Positions 5,920 to 11,868 of a stretch of DNA of 11,868 nucleotides are shown piece by piece. Origin of the DNA: Candidatus Uhrbacteria bacterium (GTDB lineage Bacteria > Patescibacteriota > Patescibacteriia > UBA9934 > GWF2-40-263). Every line of letters starts with the position of its first letter. The stretch's first letter is position 1. The translations under genes and the position numbers were made by a program. The notes below the pieces were generated by a model that worked only from the letters and a program-made list of their open reading frames with translations, did no database searches and was not told the DNA's origin. The DNA is taken from contig JACQXU010000044.1 in assembly GCA_016208545.1 (NCBI GenBank), positions 1 to 11,868 on the forward strand. The letters are read 5' to 3'.

Positions 5920-5963
5920 AGGTGTAAGGTTTTAGGTTTTTGGTATTAGGTTTTATTAAAACC
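5920..5963. repeat. Heptamer array, AGGTTTT x 5 (degenerate), ending in a small hairpin
   Basis: Units in register: AGGTGTA, AGGTTTT, AGGTTTT, TGGTATT, AGGTTTT (5920-5954). The last unit's GGTTTT pairs with AAAACC (5958-5963) across ATT. No T tract follows, so it does not look like a plus-strand terminator. It starts 3 bp after the gap stop codon. Confidence 0.75.
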
Positions 5964-5982
5964 CAAAACATAAATTTATTTT

Positions 5983-6864
5983 GTGGAATTAATTTTCGAC
6001 TTAATAATTTTTTTCTTTCTCATTACTGTTGGAATTTTTTTATTACAAGAGTTTCATCACAAAAGACGAGCTATTTTTGTTTTGTTTTTATTTTTTTGGC
6101 TCGCGATTTTTTATGGAAGTTTTATCGAACCGCGGTTTTTGATTGTCAAACAAACATCGATTGATCTTGTTGATTCGCCAACACAAACTATTCGAGCGGC
6201 TGTTTTGTCTGATATTCACGTTGGTCCATTTAAAAAAGCAGATTGGGTTTCTAAAGTTGTAAAAACCGTTCGTGAAACACATCCGGATGTTGTTTTTATT
6301 TTGGGTGATTTTGTTGTGAAATCTGCCGCGGACGTTCAATGGCTTGAGCCACTTTCAAAACTCAAAGCTCCATACGGAGTTTATGCAGTAACTGGAAATC
6401 ACGAATATGACGCAAACGCATCTGACGAAGTAATTTCAGCGCTCGAGTCATTTGGAATCGAAGTTATTGAAAACGAAACACTAAATTTAGAAATTAAAGG
6501 AAAAACAATACGACTTGCCGGTGTGTCTGACATTTGGTTTGAAGGAGATGTCACAAAAACAATGCAAAACGTTTCCGAAGACGACGCAACAATTTTACTT
6601 GCGCACAATCCAGACGTTGTTTTGTTTGACGATTCGCGTTTGGCTGATCTTGTTCTTGCCGCTCACACACACGGCGGACAAATTCGTTTGCCGTTGATTG
6701 GTCCAGTGCCTGCACTTCCCACAAAACTTGGTCGAGAGTTTGATGAAGGTTGGTTTGAATATAATAATCAACCTCTTTTTATCACAAGTGGAGTTGGAGA
6801 AACCGGAACCCGCGCGCGATTTTTCAATCTGCCAGAGATAGTTGAAATGGAAATTAGGTTTTAG
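5983..6864 (+). CDS. Membrane-anchored metallophosphoesterase (YkuE/YaeI-like)
   Basis: A calcineurin-like phosphoesterase of the COG1408 type, behind two hydrophobic helices (residues about 3-21 and 29-46), so the catalytic domain probably sits at the membrane; which side is not certain. The two-metal site is intact: D77 and H79 (SDIHVG), D109 (LGDFV), N139-H140 (TGNHEYD), H208 (LAHNPD), H228 and H230 (AAHTHGGQIRLP). The usual GHTHGGQ reads AHTHGGQ; the metal-binding histidines remain. The start is the GTG at 5983: an in-frame stop lies 12 nt upstream and no ATG occurs before the last residues. The substrate is unknown; relatives act on phospholipid or lipid A precursors or have no known substrate. 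Its last residues (IRF) and TAG stop are supplied by an AGGTTTT repeat. It sits between gap and pgk with no obvious promoter and may be co-transcribed with gap. Confidence 0.88.
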   Translation: MELIFDLIIFFFLITVGIFLLQEFHHKRRAIFVLFLFFWLAIFYGSFIEPRFLIVKQTSIDLVDSPTQTIRAAVLSDIHVGPFKKADWVSKVVKTVRETHPDVVFILGDFVVKSAADVQWLEPLSKLKAPYGVYAVTGNHEYDANASDEVISALESFGIEVIENETLNLEIKGKTIRLAGVSDIWFEGDVTKTMQNVSEDDATILLAHNPDVVLFDDSRLADLVLAAHTHGGQIRLPLIGPVPALPTKLGREFDEGWFEYNNQPLFITSGVGETGTRARFFNLPEIVEMEIRF

Positions 6865-6911
6865 GTTTTGGGATCAGTTGTCAGACGTCAGATGTCAGAT
6901 GTTTGGTTTTA
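6856..6911. repeat. Compound heptamer array joining two repeat families
   Basis: Two AGGTTTT units (6856-6869) are followed, after a 7-bp step, by GTTGTCA, GACGTCA, GATGTCA, GATGTTT and GGTTTTA (6877-6911). The middle units are the reverse strand of the TCTGACN family found before prfA and at rpsB. The outer units belong to the AGGTTTT family. Both families keep the same 7-bp register. The first unit encodes the last residues and stop of the phosphoesterase; the last runs up to the pgk promoter. Confidence 0.75.
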
Positions 6912-6919
6912 GATTGATG

Positions 6920-6928
6920 TGCTACCAT
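6920..6928 (+). promoter_or_regulatory. Extended -10 promoter for pgk, near-leaderless
   Basis: TGCTACCAT, within TGTGCTACCAT, matches the extended -10 pattern and nearly repeats the gap element. The predicted start is about 6935, only 4 nt before the ATG at 6939, and no Shine-Dalgarno could fit. This suggests a leaderless or almost leaderless message. Confidence 0.5.
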
Positions 6929-6938
6929 AAGTCCAACT

Positions 6939-8147
6939 ATGTCAATTCGGTTGCGCAAAATTCCACAAGATTTACAGCTTAAAGGCAAGTGTGTGATTTT
7001 TCGTATGGATGGAAATGTTCCGATCGAAAAAGGGCGAGCTGTTGACGGTCCGCACGGACGCATCGCTCGAGCAGCAGTTGATATTGATTGGCTTTTACAG
7101 CGCGGTGCTCGTGTGATCGTGCTTACTCACTTAGGACGTCCAAACGGCAAGCGAAAAGCCGCTTATTCTGTTGCGCCGATTGCAAAACGATTGGGGAGTT
7201 TACTTGGAACAAAAATTTCCGTGTCGCGAACGCTTTGCGGAATGCGAGCTGAACACGCTGTTGCAAATTTGAAAGATGGCCAGATTTTGCTTTTGGAAAA
7301 TATACGATTTGATTCTCGCGAAACTGAAAATGATTCTGAATTTGCGAAATTGCTTGCGCGGCTCGGCGACATTTACATCAACGATGCGTTTTCTGTTTCT
7401 CATCGGAAGCATACTTCCGTAAACGCGATCGCAAAAGAGATTCCATCTTATGCCGGACCTCTTCTTTCAAATGAAGTTAATGTTCTCTCTCAACTTGAGA
7501 AAAATACAAAACATCCGTTTGTGCTTTTAATGGGCGGACTCAAAATCGAAACTAAACTTCCGGTTATAGAACATTTGTCAAAACAAACAGATCAAATCTT
7601 GCTTGGAGGAGCGCTTGCTACAACTTTTTTGGCGGCCCACGGAGTGTCTGTTGGAAGATCAGTTTTTGATGCAGAAGGTGTGGAAGTTGTTAAAAAAATG
7701 TCAAAAGATATTTTGGAAAAAATAATTCTTCCAGAAGATGTTGTTGTTGCTTCAAGTTTTCGCAAAGATGCAAAAAAACGCATTGTTGTTGTTTCTGCAA
7801 TCGGTTCGCGCGACAGAATAGTTGATATTGGTCCAAAAACACACGAGCATTTTATCAAATTAATTTCACAAGCAAAAACAATAGTTTGGAATGGTCCGTT
7901 TGGATATTGCGAGATCGGAAGTTTTTGTGATGGAACTCGCGCGATCGCGCAAGCAATTGCAAAACGCACAGGCGCGGCAGTAACAATTGTTGGCGGCGGT
8001 GATACTGGTCCTGTACTTGAACAGATGAAACTTGCCGATCAATTTACTTTATTTTCAACCGGCGGTGGAGCAATGCTTGAATTTTTGGCTGGCCAAACTT
8101 TTCCTGGTTTAGAACCATTGAAAATTTATGATGTCCAAAACACTTAA
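6939..8147 (+). CDS. pgk: Phosphoglycerate kinase
   Basis: Transfers the acyl phosphate of 1,3-bisphosphoglycerate to ADP, the first ATP-yielding step of lower glycolysis. The 402 residues fit the two-domain family. The N-terminal substrate domain shows RMDGNVPIEKGR (residues 22-33, with Asp24 and Asn26), the HLGRPNGK loop (64-71), LLLENIRFDSRE and INDAFSVSHRKH. The nucleotide domain shows MGGLKIETK, the WNGPFGYCEI loop, GGGDTG (352-357) and STGGGAMLEFL. The gene is clearly a PGK but diverges from the commonest sequences: RVDFNVP is RMDGNVP, GGAKVSDK is GGLKIETK, and GGGDSAA is GGGDTGP. The start at 6939 is the first ATG after the promoter. Its stop codon lies inside the 30-bp palindrome that separates it from eno. 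Confidence 0.96.
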   Translation: MSIRLRKIPQDLQLKGKCVIFRMDGNVPIEKGRAVDGPHGRIARAAVDIDWLLQRGARVIVLTHLGRPNGKRKAAYSVAPIAKRLGSLLGTKISVSRTLCGMRAEHAVANLKDGQILLLENIRFDSRETENDSEFAKLLARLGDIYINDAFSVSHRKHTSVNAIAKEIPSYAGPLLSNEVNVLSQLEKNTKHPFVLLMGGLKIETKLPVIEHLSKQTDQILLGGALATTFLAAHGVSVGRSVFDAEGVEVVKKMSKDILEKIILPEDVVVASSFRKDAKKRIVVVSAIGSRDRIVDIGPKTHEHFIKLISQAKTIVWNGPFGYCEIGSFCDGTRAIAQAIAKRTGAAVTIVGGGDTGPVLEQMKLADQFTLFSTGGGAMLEFLAGQTFPGLEPLKIYDVQNT

Positions 8148-8169
8148 CTACCGATCGGTAGTTAAGTGT
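8140..8169. promoter_or_regulatory. Perfect 30-bp palindrome at the pgk/eno junction
   Basis: The half-site ACACTTAACTACCGA (8140-8154) is followed at once by its exact reverse complement (8155-8169), with no spacer. The pgk TAA (8145-8147) is inside it and the eno ATG is 13 nt after it. The core TACCGATCGGTA resembles operators of TetR-type repressors; as RNA it would fold into a hairpin of about 13 bp. A T run (8177-8182) follows only 7 nt after the palindrome, so a weak intrinsic terminator or attenuator is possible. The element is certain; its role is not. Confidence 0.6.
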
Positions 8170-8182
8170 GATTTCATTTTTT

Positions 8183-9439
8183 ATGAAATACACAATCGAA
8201 TCTATACACGCTGATGAAATTTTAGATTCGCGCGGAAATCCAACTGTGCAAGTTTCTGTTTTGTTAAAAGATGGAACAATCGGTATTGCATCTGTTCCAA
8301 GTGGCGCTTCAACTGGAATTCATGAAGCGCTTGAACTTCGAGACAACGACAAAAAACGTTTCAAAGGCAAAGGCGTTTTGAAAGCTGTTCACAATGTAAA
8401 TACGACAATTGCAAAAGCGTTGTTTGGAATCGATGCGACAAAACAAAGACAGATTGATCAGATTATGATTGATTTTGATGGAACAGAAAATAAAAGTCGG
8501 CTTGGCGCGAACGCAATTTTGGGAGTATCGCTTGCTTGTGCGCACGCGGCCGCGAAAGCAAAAAAAATGCCATTGTATTCTTACTTGCGTTTTGTGTTTG
8601 ATTTGCAGTACAAAAAATATCATTTACCGATTCCAACGATGAACGTTTTAAATGGAGGCGCTCATGCAGGCTGGATTTTGGATTTTCAGGAATTTATGAT
8701 TGTTCCTGTTCAGCGATCGTTTCATGAACGAATGCGTTGCGGTGCGGAAATTTTTTACGCGCTCGGGGAACTTCTTACAAAAAAAGGTTTTTCAACTCTC
8801 AAAGGTGATGAAGGCGGTTATGCCGTGAGACTGAAAAAAAATGAAGACGCGATAAAATTGATTATGCAGGCGATTCAGAAAGCCGGATACAAGGCAGGAA
8901 AAAATGTTTTTTTAGCGCTTGATCCTGCTGTTTCAGAACTTTATAACAAAAAAGACGGCCGTTATCATCTCAAAGTTGATAAAAAAATTCTGACCAGAAA
9001 ACAGTTGATTGCGCAGTGGGGAAATTGGATTAAAAAGTATCCTATTATTTCACTTGAAGATGGACTCGATCAAGATGATTGGGATGGTTGGGTTGAATTA
9101 ACAAAACTGCTTGGCAAAAAAGTAGCGCTTGTTGGAGATGATTTTTTTGTAACGAATGTTTCTAGGTTGCAAAAAGGAATTGGACTTCGCGCAGGCAATG
9201 CGATTTTGATTAAAGTAAATCAAATTGGAAGTTTATCCGAAGCAGTGGATGCAATTTTGCTCGCACAGCAGTTTGGGTATAAAGTTTCTGTTTCACATCG
9301 CTCTGGAGAAACAGAAGACACAACAATCGCGGATTTGGCAGTTGCAGTGAACGCAGATTTTATCAAAACAGGTTCATTGTCTCGTTCAGAACGGTTGGCA
9401 AAATATAATAGGTTGTTGGAAATTGAAGAGGAAGTATGA
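8183..9439 (+). CDS. eno: Enolase (phosphopyruvate hydratase)
   Basis: Dehydrates 2-phosphoglycerate to phosphoenolpyruvate with Mg2+; in many bacteria it is also part of the RNA degradosome. The 418 residues are near family length. Key positions are all visible: the SGASTG loop (40-45), MNVLNGGAHA with His161, Glu210 (GDEGG), metal ligands Asp247 (LALDP), Glu292 (LEDGLDQDDW) and Asp319 (VGDD), catalytic Lys344 (LIKVNQ), and SHRSGETEDT from 371. The C-terminus IKTGSLSRSERLAKYNRLLEIEE is typical. A GTG at 8168 would add MISFF but lies inside the palindrome and no enolase needs it; MKYTIESIHADEILDSRGNP is the normal opening. Between GGAHA and QEFMI the sequence GWILDF replaces the usual D-N-S-V-D-I. 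The stop overlaps the gpmI start (ATGA), implying translational coupling. Confidence 0.97.
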   Translation: MKYTIESIHADEILDSRGNPTVQVSVLLKDGTIGIASVPSGASTGIHEALELRDNDKKRFKGKGVLKAVHNVNTTIAKALFGIDATKQRQIDQIMIDFDGTENKSRLGANAILGVSLACAHAAAKAKKMPLYSYLRFVFDLQYKKYHLPIPTMNVLNGGAHAGWILDFQEFMIVPVQRSFHERMRCGAEIFYALGELLTKKGFSTLKGDEGGYAVRLKKNEDAIKLIMQAIQKAGYKAGKNVFLALDPAVSELYNKKDGRYHLKVDKKILTRKQLIAQWGNWIKKYPIISLEDGLDQDDWDGWVELTKLLGKKVALVGDDFFVTNVSRLQKGIGLRAGNAILIKVNQIGSLSEAVDAILLAQQFGYKVSVSHRSGETEDTTIADLAVAVNADFIKTGSLSRSERLAKYNRLLEIEEEV

Positions 9440-11016
9440 CTGATAAAATCAAAAAACCATACGTGCTAATTGTGATTGATGGATTTGGAGTTGCACCAGA
9501 CACGGAAGGCAACGCAATTACTCGGGCCGATACTCCTAATTTCGATCGTTATATAAAATCGTATCCAACAATGACTTTGCGCGCTTCTGGAGAAGAGGTC
9601 GGTTTGTCATGGGGAGAAATGGGAAATTCAGAAGTCGGACATCTCGCGCTTGGCGCAGGTCGCGTTTATTATCAAACGTTTCCTCGTATTAATCGTTCGA
9701 TTTCTGACAAATCTTTTTTTGAAAATAAAGCATTTTTAGATGCGATTGATCACGTCAAAAAAAATAAAAGCCGTTTGCATTTGATAGGGATGATCAGTCC
9801 TGGCCGAGTGCATTCAATGGATGAACATTGCTACGCTTTACTTGAACTCGCTAAAAAGAAAAAGGCGGGTGATGTTTTTGTTCACGCGATTTTAGACGGC
9901 CGTGATACGGTTTACAATTCCGGAATTGATTTTATAACAACTTTACAAAAGAAAATGAAAGAACTTCGTGTTGGAAAAATTGCAACTCTCTCGGGACGTT
10001 ATTTTGCGATGGATCGCGACAATCGTTGGGATCGAACAAAAAAAGCGTATGAGACTATCGTGCGCGGAAAAGGTCCAACAATTACAGATCCGATTTTAAC
10101 TTTGAAAGAATCTTACGCTAAAGAAAAATACGATGAAGAATTTATGCCGACGGTTTTGCTGGAAGACGACAAACCTGTTGGGTTATTGCAAGATAACGAC
10201 GCTGTGATTTTTTTTAATTTTCGTCCTGATCGAATGCGCCAACTTACAAAAGCTTTTGTGCTTCCTGATTTTTCGAAGTTTGACCGTCCAAAATTTCAAA
10301 ATATTTTTTTTGTGACAATGGCGGAGTTTGAAAAAGATTTGCCTGTTGAAATTGCGTTTCCTCCACAAGTCATCGAGCGCTGTCTTGCCGAGGTTTTGTC
10401 AGAAAAAGGATTGCATCAATTGCATATTGCGGAAACTGAAAAATACGCGCACGTTACATTTTTTTTCAATGGAACAAAAGAGGAACCGTTCAAAGGCGAA
10501 GATAGAATTATTATTCCTTCTCCAAAAGTTGCATCATACGATCAAAAACCAGAAATGAGCGCTCGGATTATTACCGATCGTGTGATAAAAGAAATTCGTA
10601 AAGATGAATATGAATTTGTTGTGTTGAATTTTGCAAATCCAGACATGGTTGGACACACTGGCGATTTGCAAGCGACAATAAAAGCTGTGGAAGTGGTGGA
10701 TGAATGTTTGGGAAAAATAGTTGAAGAAACGCTTGCGCGTGATGGAGTTATTTTTTTGACTGCTGATCACGGTAATGCAGAAGAAAAAAAGAATTTGCGC
10801 ACAGGAGACATCAACAAAGAACACGCGACAAATCCTGTCCCGTTTGTGATCATCGGAAAAAAGTTTGAAGGCCAGCCGTCTATCGCCGGCGAAGTTCCGG
10901 AAGGTGATTTGTCGCTTATGTCGCCTGTTGGAATGCTTGCTGACGTTGCTCCAACTATTTTGGCAGTGTTGGGAATCGAACAGCCGGCGGAAATGGAAGG
11001 GCAGGCACTCGTATAG
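9436..11016 (+). CDS. gpmI: 2,3-bisphosphoglycerate-independent phosphoglycerate mutase
   Basis: Interconverts 3- and 2-phosphoglycerate using two Mn2+ ions and a phosphoserine intermediate. The 526 residues match the alkaline phosphatase superfamily enzyme. The catalytic serine is Ser65 in GEMGNSEVGH. Metal and substrate sites include Asp15 (VIDGFG), His126 (GRVHSMDEH), HAILDGRDT (150-158), SGRYFAMDRDNRWDRT, the FNFRPDRMRQ block, FANPDMVGHTG, ADHGNAE (Asp444, His445) and EHATNPVP (His463). It starts on the ATG overlapping the eno stop, with GAGGAAG just upstream in eno, a good Shine-Dalgarno. With gap, pgk and eno it completes the path to phosphoenolpyruvate, so flux through the block does not need the dPGM-type mutase. 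Confidence 0.97.
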   Translation: MTDKIKKPYVLIVIDGFGVAPDTEGNAITRADTPNFDRYIKSYPTMTLRASGEEVGLSWGEMGNSEVGHLALGAGRVYYQTFPRINRSISDKSFFENKAFLDAIDHVKKNKSRLHLIGMISPGRVHSMDEHCYALLELAKKKKAGDVFVHAILDGRDTVYNSGIDFITTLQKKMKELRVGKIATLSGRYFAMDRDNRWDRTKKAYETIVRGKGPTITDPILTLKESYAKEKYDEEFMPTVLLEDDKPVGLLQDNDAVIFFNFRPDRMRQLTKAFVLPDFSKFDRPKFQNIFFVTMAEFEKDLPVEIAFPPQVIERCLAEVLSEKGLHQLHIAETEKYAHVTFFFNGTKEEPFKGEDRIIIPSPKVASYDQKPEMSARIITDRVIKEIRKDEYEFVVLNFANPDMVGHTGDLQATIKAVEVVDECLGKIVEETLARDGVIFLTADHGNAEEKKNLRTGDINKEHATNPVPFVIIGKKFEGQPSIAGEVPEGDLSLMSPVGMLADVAPTILAVLGIEQPAEMEGQALV

Positions 11017-11028
11017 ATTATGTTGATT

Positions 11029-11049
11029 GTTCGGATTCTCTGTCTGAAC
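11029..11049. other. Small hairpin between gpmI and nth
   Basis: GTTCGGA (11029-11035) pairs with TCTGAAC (11043-11049) including one G-U pair, around a 7-nt loop. No T tract follows, so it is not a standard terminator. It may be chance. Confidence 0.25.
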
Positions 11050-11066
11050 GATGAAAGAATTCCAAT

Positions 11067-11762
11067 ATGAAATCTACAAAGTCTATCCTTCTCGTTTTAG
11101 AGAAATTGAAAAAAGAGTTTCCAAATCGAGGAGCAATGGAAATTGGAAATCCATATCAGAATTTAGTTGCTGTAATGTTGTCGGCTCGAACTCGAGATGA
11201 GCAAGTTCTCAAATTGTTTCCAAGTTTTTTAAAAAACTTTCCAACAGTTCAAAAACTTGCGAAGTCAACACCGAATCAAATTGATCGTCGAATTAAAACG
11301 ATAGGAATGGACAGACAGAAAGCAAAGAATTTGCAAAAGATGGCAGATGAAGTTGTAAATAAATTCCACGGGCAGATTCCAAATACGATGGAGGATTTAA
11401 CGTTTCTAACAGGTGTCGGAAGAAAAACTGCGTCAGTGATTCTTGTGACATCGTTTTTTAAACCTGCAATCGCTGTTGATACTCATGTTCATCGAGTTAC
11501 AAATCGTCTCGGATGGGTAAATGCGACTACGCCAGAGAAAACAGAAAAAGCGTTGTTGGAAATTATTCCTGAGACTTTACAGCCTGTTGTGAATCGTGTT
11601 TTTGTAAAATTCGGCAGATATATTTGCATTCCAGGCAAACCGCGATGTTGGGGCTGTCCAATTCAAAAATACTGCGCGTACAAAAACAAAAATTTGATTA
11701 AACCAAAAAATTCTGCGAAGATTTTAGATACTTGGAGTCAACAATCTAGCGCAACGAGGTGA
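11067..11762 (+). CDS. nth: Endonuclease III (DNA glycosylase/AP lyase)
   Basis: Base-excision repair enzyme that removes oxidised pyrimidines and nicks at abasic sites. The helix-hairpin-helix LTGVGRKTASVIL carries catalytic Lys120, and AVDTHVHRV carries Asp138. The iron-sulfur cluster ligands Cys187, Cys194, Cys197 and Cys203 have the exact C-x6-C-x2-C-x5-C spacing. All these numbers equal those of the 211-residue E. coli enzyme. The usual Q in LSAQ-T-D is Arg41 here (LSARTRD). After Cys203 the protein continues for 28 residues rather than about 8. The last eleven (DTWSQQSSATR) are probably encoded by the left end of an IS30-type element, so the native C-terminus has likely been replaced without harming the core. 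The start at 11067 has no Shine-Dalgarno; it lies 50 nt after gpmI and may be transcribed with it. Confidence 0.95.
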   Translation: MKSTKSILLVLEKLKKEFPNRGAMEIGNPYQNLVAVMLSARTRDEQVLKLFPSFLKNFPTVQKLAKSTPNQIDRRIKTIGMDRQKAKNLQKMADEVVNKFHGQIPNTMEDLTFLTGVGRKTASVILVTSFFKPAIAVDTHVHRVTNRLGWVNATTPEKTEKALLEIIPETLQPVVNRVFVKFGRYICIPGKPRCWGCPIQKYCAYKNKNLIKPKNSAKILDTWSQQSSATR

Positions 11763-11868
11763 TACCATCACTTCGTATGCAAATAGTCACCTATTCTCGT
11801 CTGTCAGACAGCGAACGAGAGGAAATCAGCATTGGTTTGGCCTGTGGTGCATCCCATGCAAGCATCGC
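11723..11868 (+). mobile_element. Left end of an IS30-family insertion sequence (continues past window)
   Basis: The element is called from the transposase start at 11777. The sequence 11723-11755 (containing TTGGAGTCAAC, then GCGCAAC) resembles the IS30 terminal repeat, which as I recall contains TTGGTCAACGCAAC; the boundary near 11723 is an estimate. IS30-family elements usually leave a short gap between the terminal repeat and the transposase, which fits. The right end and target duplication are outside the window. Confidence 0.55.
11777..11868 (+). CDS. IS30-family transposase, N-terminal fragment (cut by window edge)
   Basis: Thirty codons are visible, reading MQIVTYSRLSDSEREE followed by ISIGLACGASHASI. 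This is the N-terminal helix-turn-helix of IS30-type transposases, whose canonical form is LTLSEREEIRAGLSAKMSIRAIA; SEREEI, the GL pair and the A-S-I-A spacing match. The DDE catalytic domain would lie outside the window. ATG at 11777 is preferred; a GTG at 11759 in the same frame overlaps the nth stop. Base use is richer in G and C than in the neighbouring genes (AGC, GCC, ATC codons), consistent with a transferred element. Confidence 0.8.
   Translation, partial: MQIVTYSRLSDSEREEISIGLACGASHASI

Noticed and set aside
5949..5963. Intrinsic terminator after gap
   Set aside because: Stem is only six A/T-rich pairs and is followed by CAAAACATAAA, not a T tract; it arises from the AGGTTTT repeat meeting AAAACC.
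8168..8182. GTG at 8168 as start of eno
   Set aside because: It is within the palindrome and the added MISFF is not part of enolase; ATG at 8183 gives the normal N-terminus.
11795..11820. Hairpin TCTCGT-CTGT-CAG-ACAG-CGA-ACGAGA in the transposase start
   Set aside because: It lies in coding sequence conserved at the protein level (YSRLSDSERE) and has a 3-nt bulge; chance is enough to explain it.

Overview
The window looks like a chromosomal stretch from a small-genome bacterium. My best guess is a member of the Patescibacteria (Candidate Phyla Radiation, Parcubacteria-like). That placement rests on impression: A/T-rich codon use, an EF-Ts of only 195 residues, mostly absent Shine-Dalgarno sites, and intergenic arrays of 7-bp repeats of a kind I associate with such genomes. 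No rRNA or other phylogenetic marker is present to confirm it. TGA ends several clear genes (rpsB, tsf, eno, nth), so the code is standard and not the UGA=Gly code of some CPR lineages.

Layout. Positions 1-1335 hold two minus-strand translation genes: prfA (RF1, C-terminus cut by the window edge) and, upstream of it, rpmE (ribosomal protein bL31), with a hairpin between them. rpmE has a strong promoter and a long inverted-repeat leader in the divergent gap to queA (1561-2583, +), a tRNA queuosine-pathway enzyme. queA converges on, and overlaps by 11 bp, a minus-strand gene for a membrane-anchored SIMPL-domain protein (2573-3349). That gene and rpsB are driven by interleaved divergent promoters. 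rpsB-tsf (3504-4823; S2 and EF-Ts) form an operon that ends in a textbook intrinsic terminator.

Positions 4909-11016 are a lower-glycolysis block, all on the plus strand: gap (GAPDH), a two-helix membrane metallophosphoesterase, pgk, eno and gpmI. Together the four enzymes run glyceraldehyde-3-phosphate to phosphoenolpyruvate; tpi and pyk are not in the window. gap and pgk each have a likely extended -10 promoter with a shared TGTGCTAnnAT core. pgk and eno are separated by a perfect 30-bp palindrome that contains the pgk stop codon. eno and gpmI overlap by ATGA. Next comes nth (endonuclease III), and the window ends in the first 30 codons of an IS30-family transposase whose element probably begins inside the 3' end of nth.

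The most interesting non-coding signals are: the nested inverted-repeat leader of rpmE, a candidate L31 autoregulatory RNA; the rpsB leader, which carries a perfect complement to its own Shine-Dalgarno; two families of heptamer repeats at five junctions, three of which touch or supply gene ends; and the pgk/eno palindrome. No tRNA, rRNA, CRISPR array or defence system was seen.
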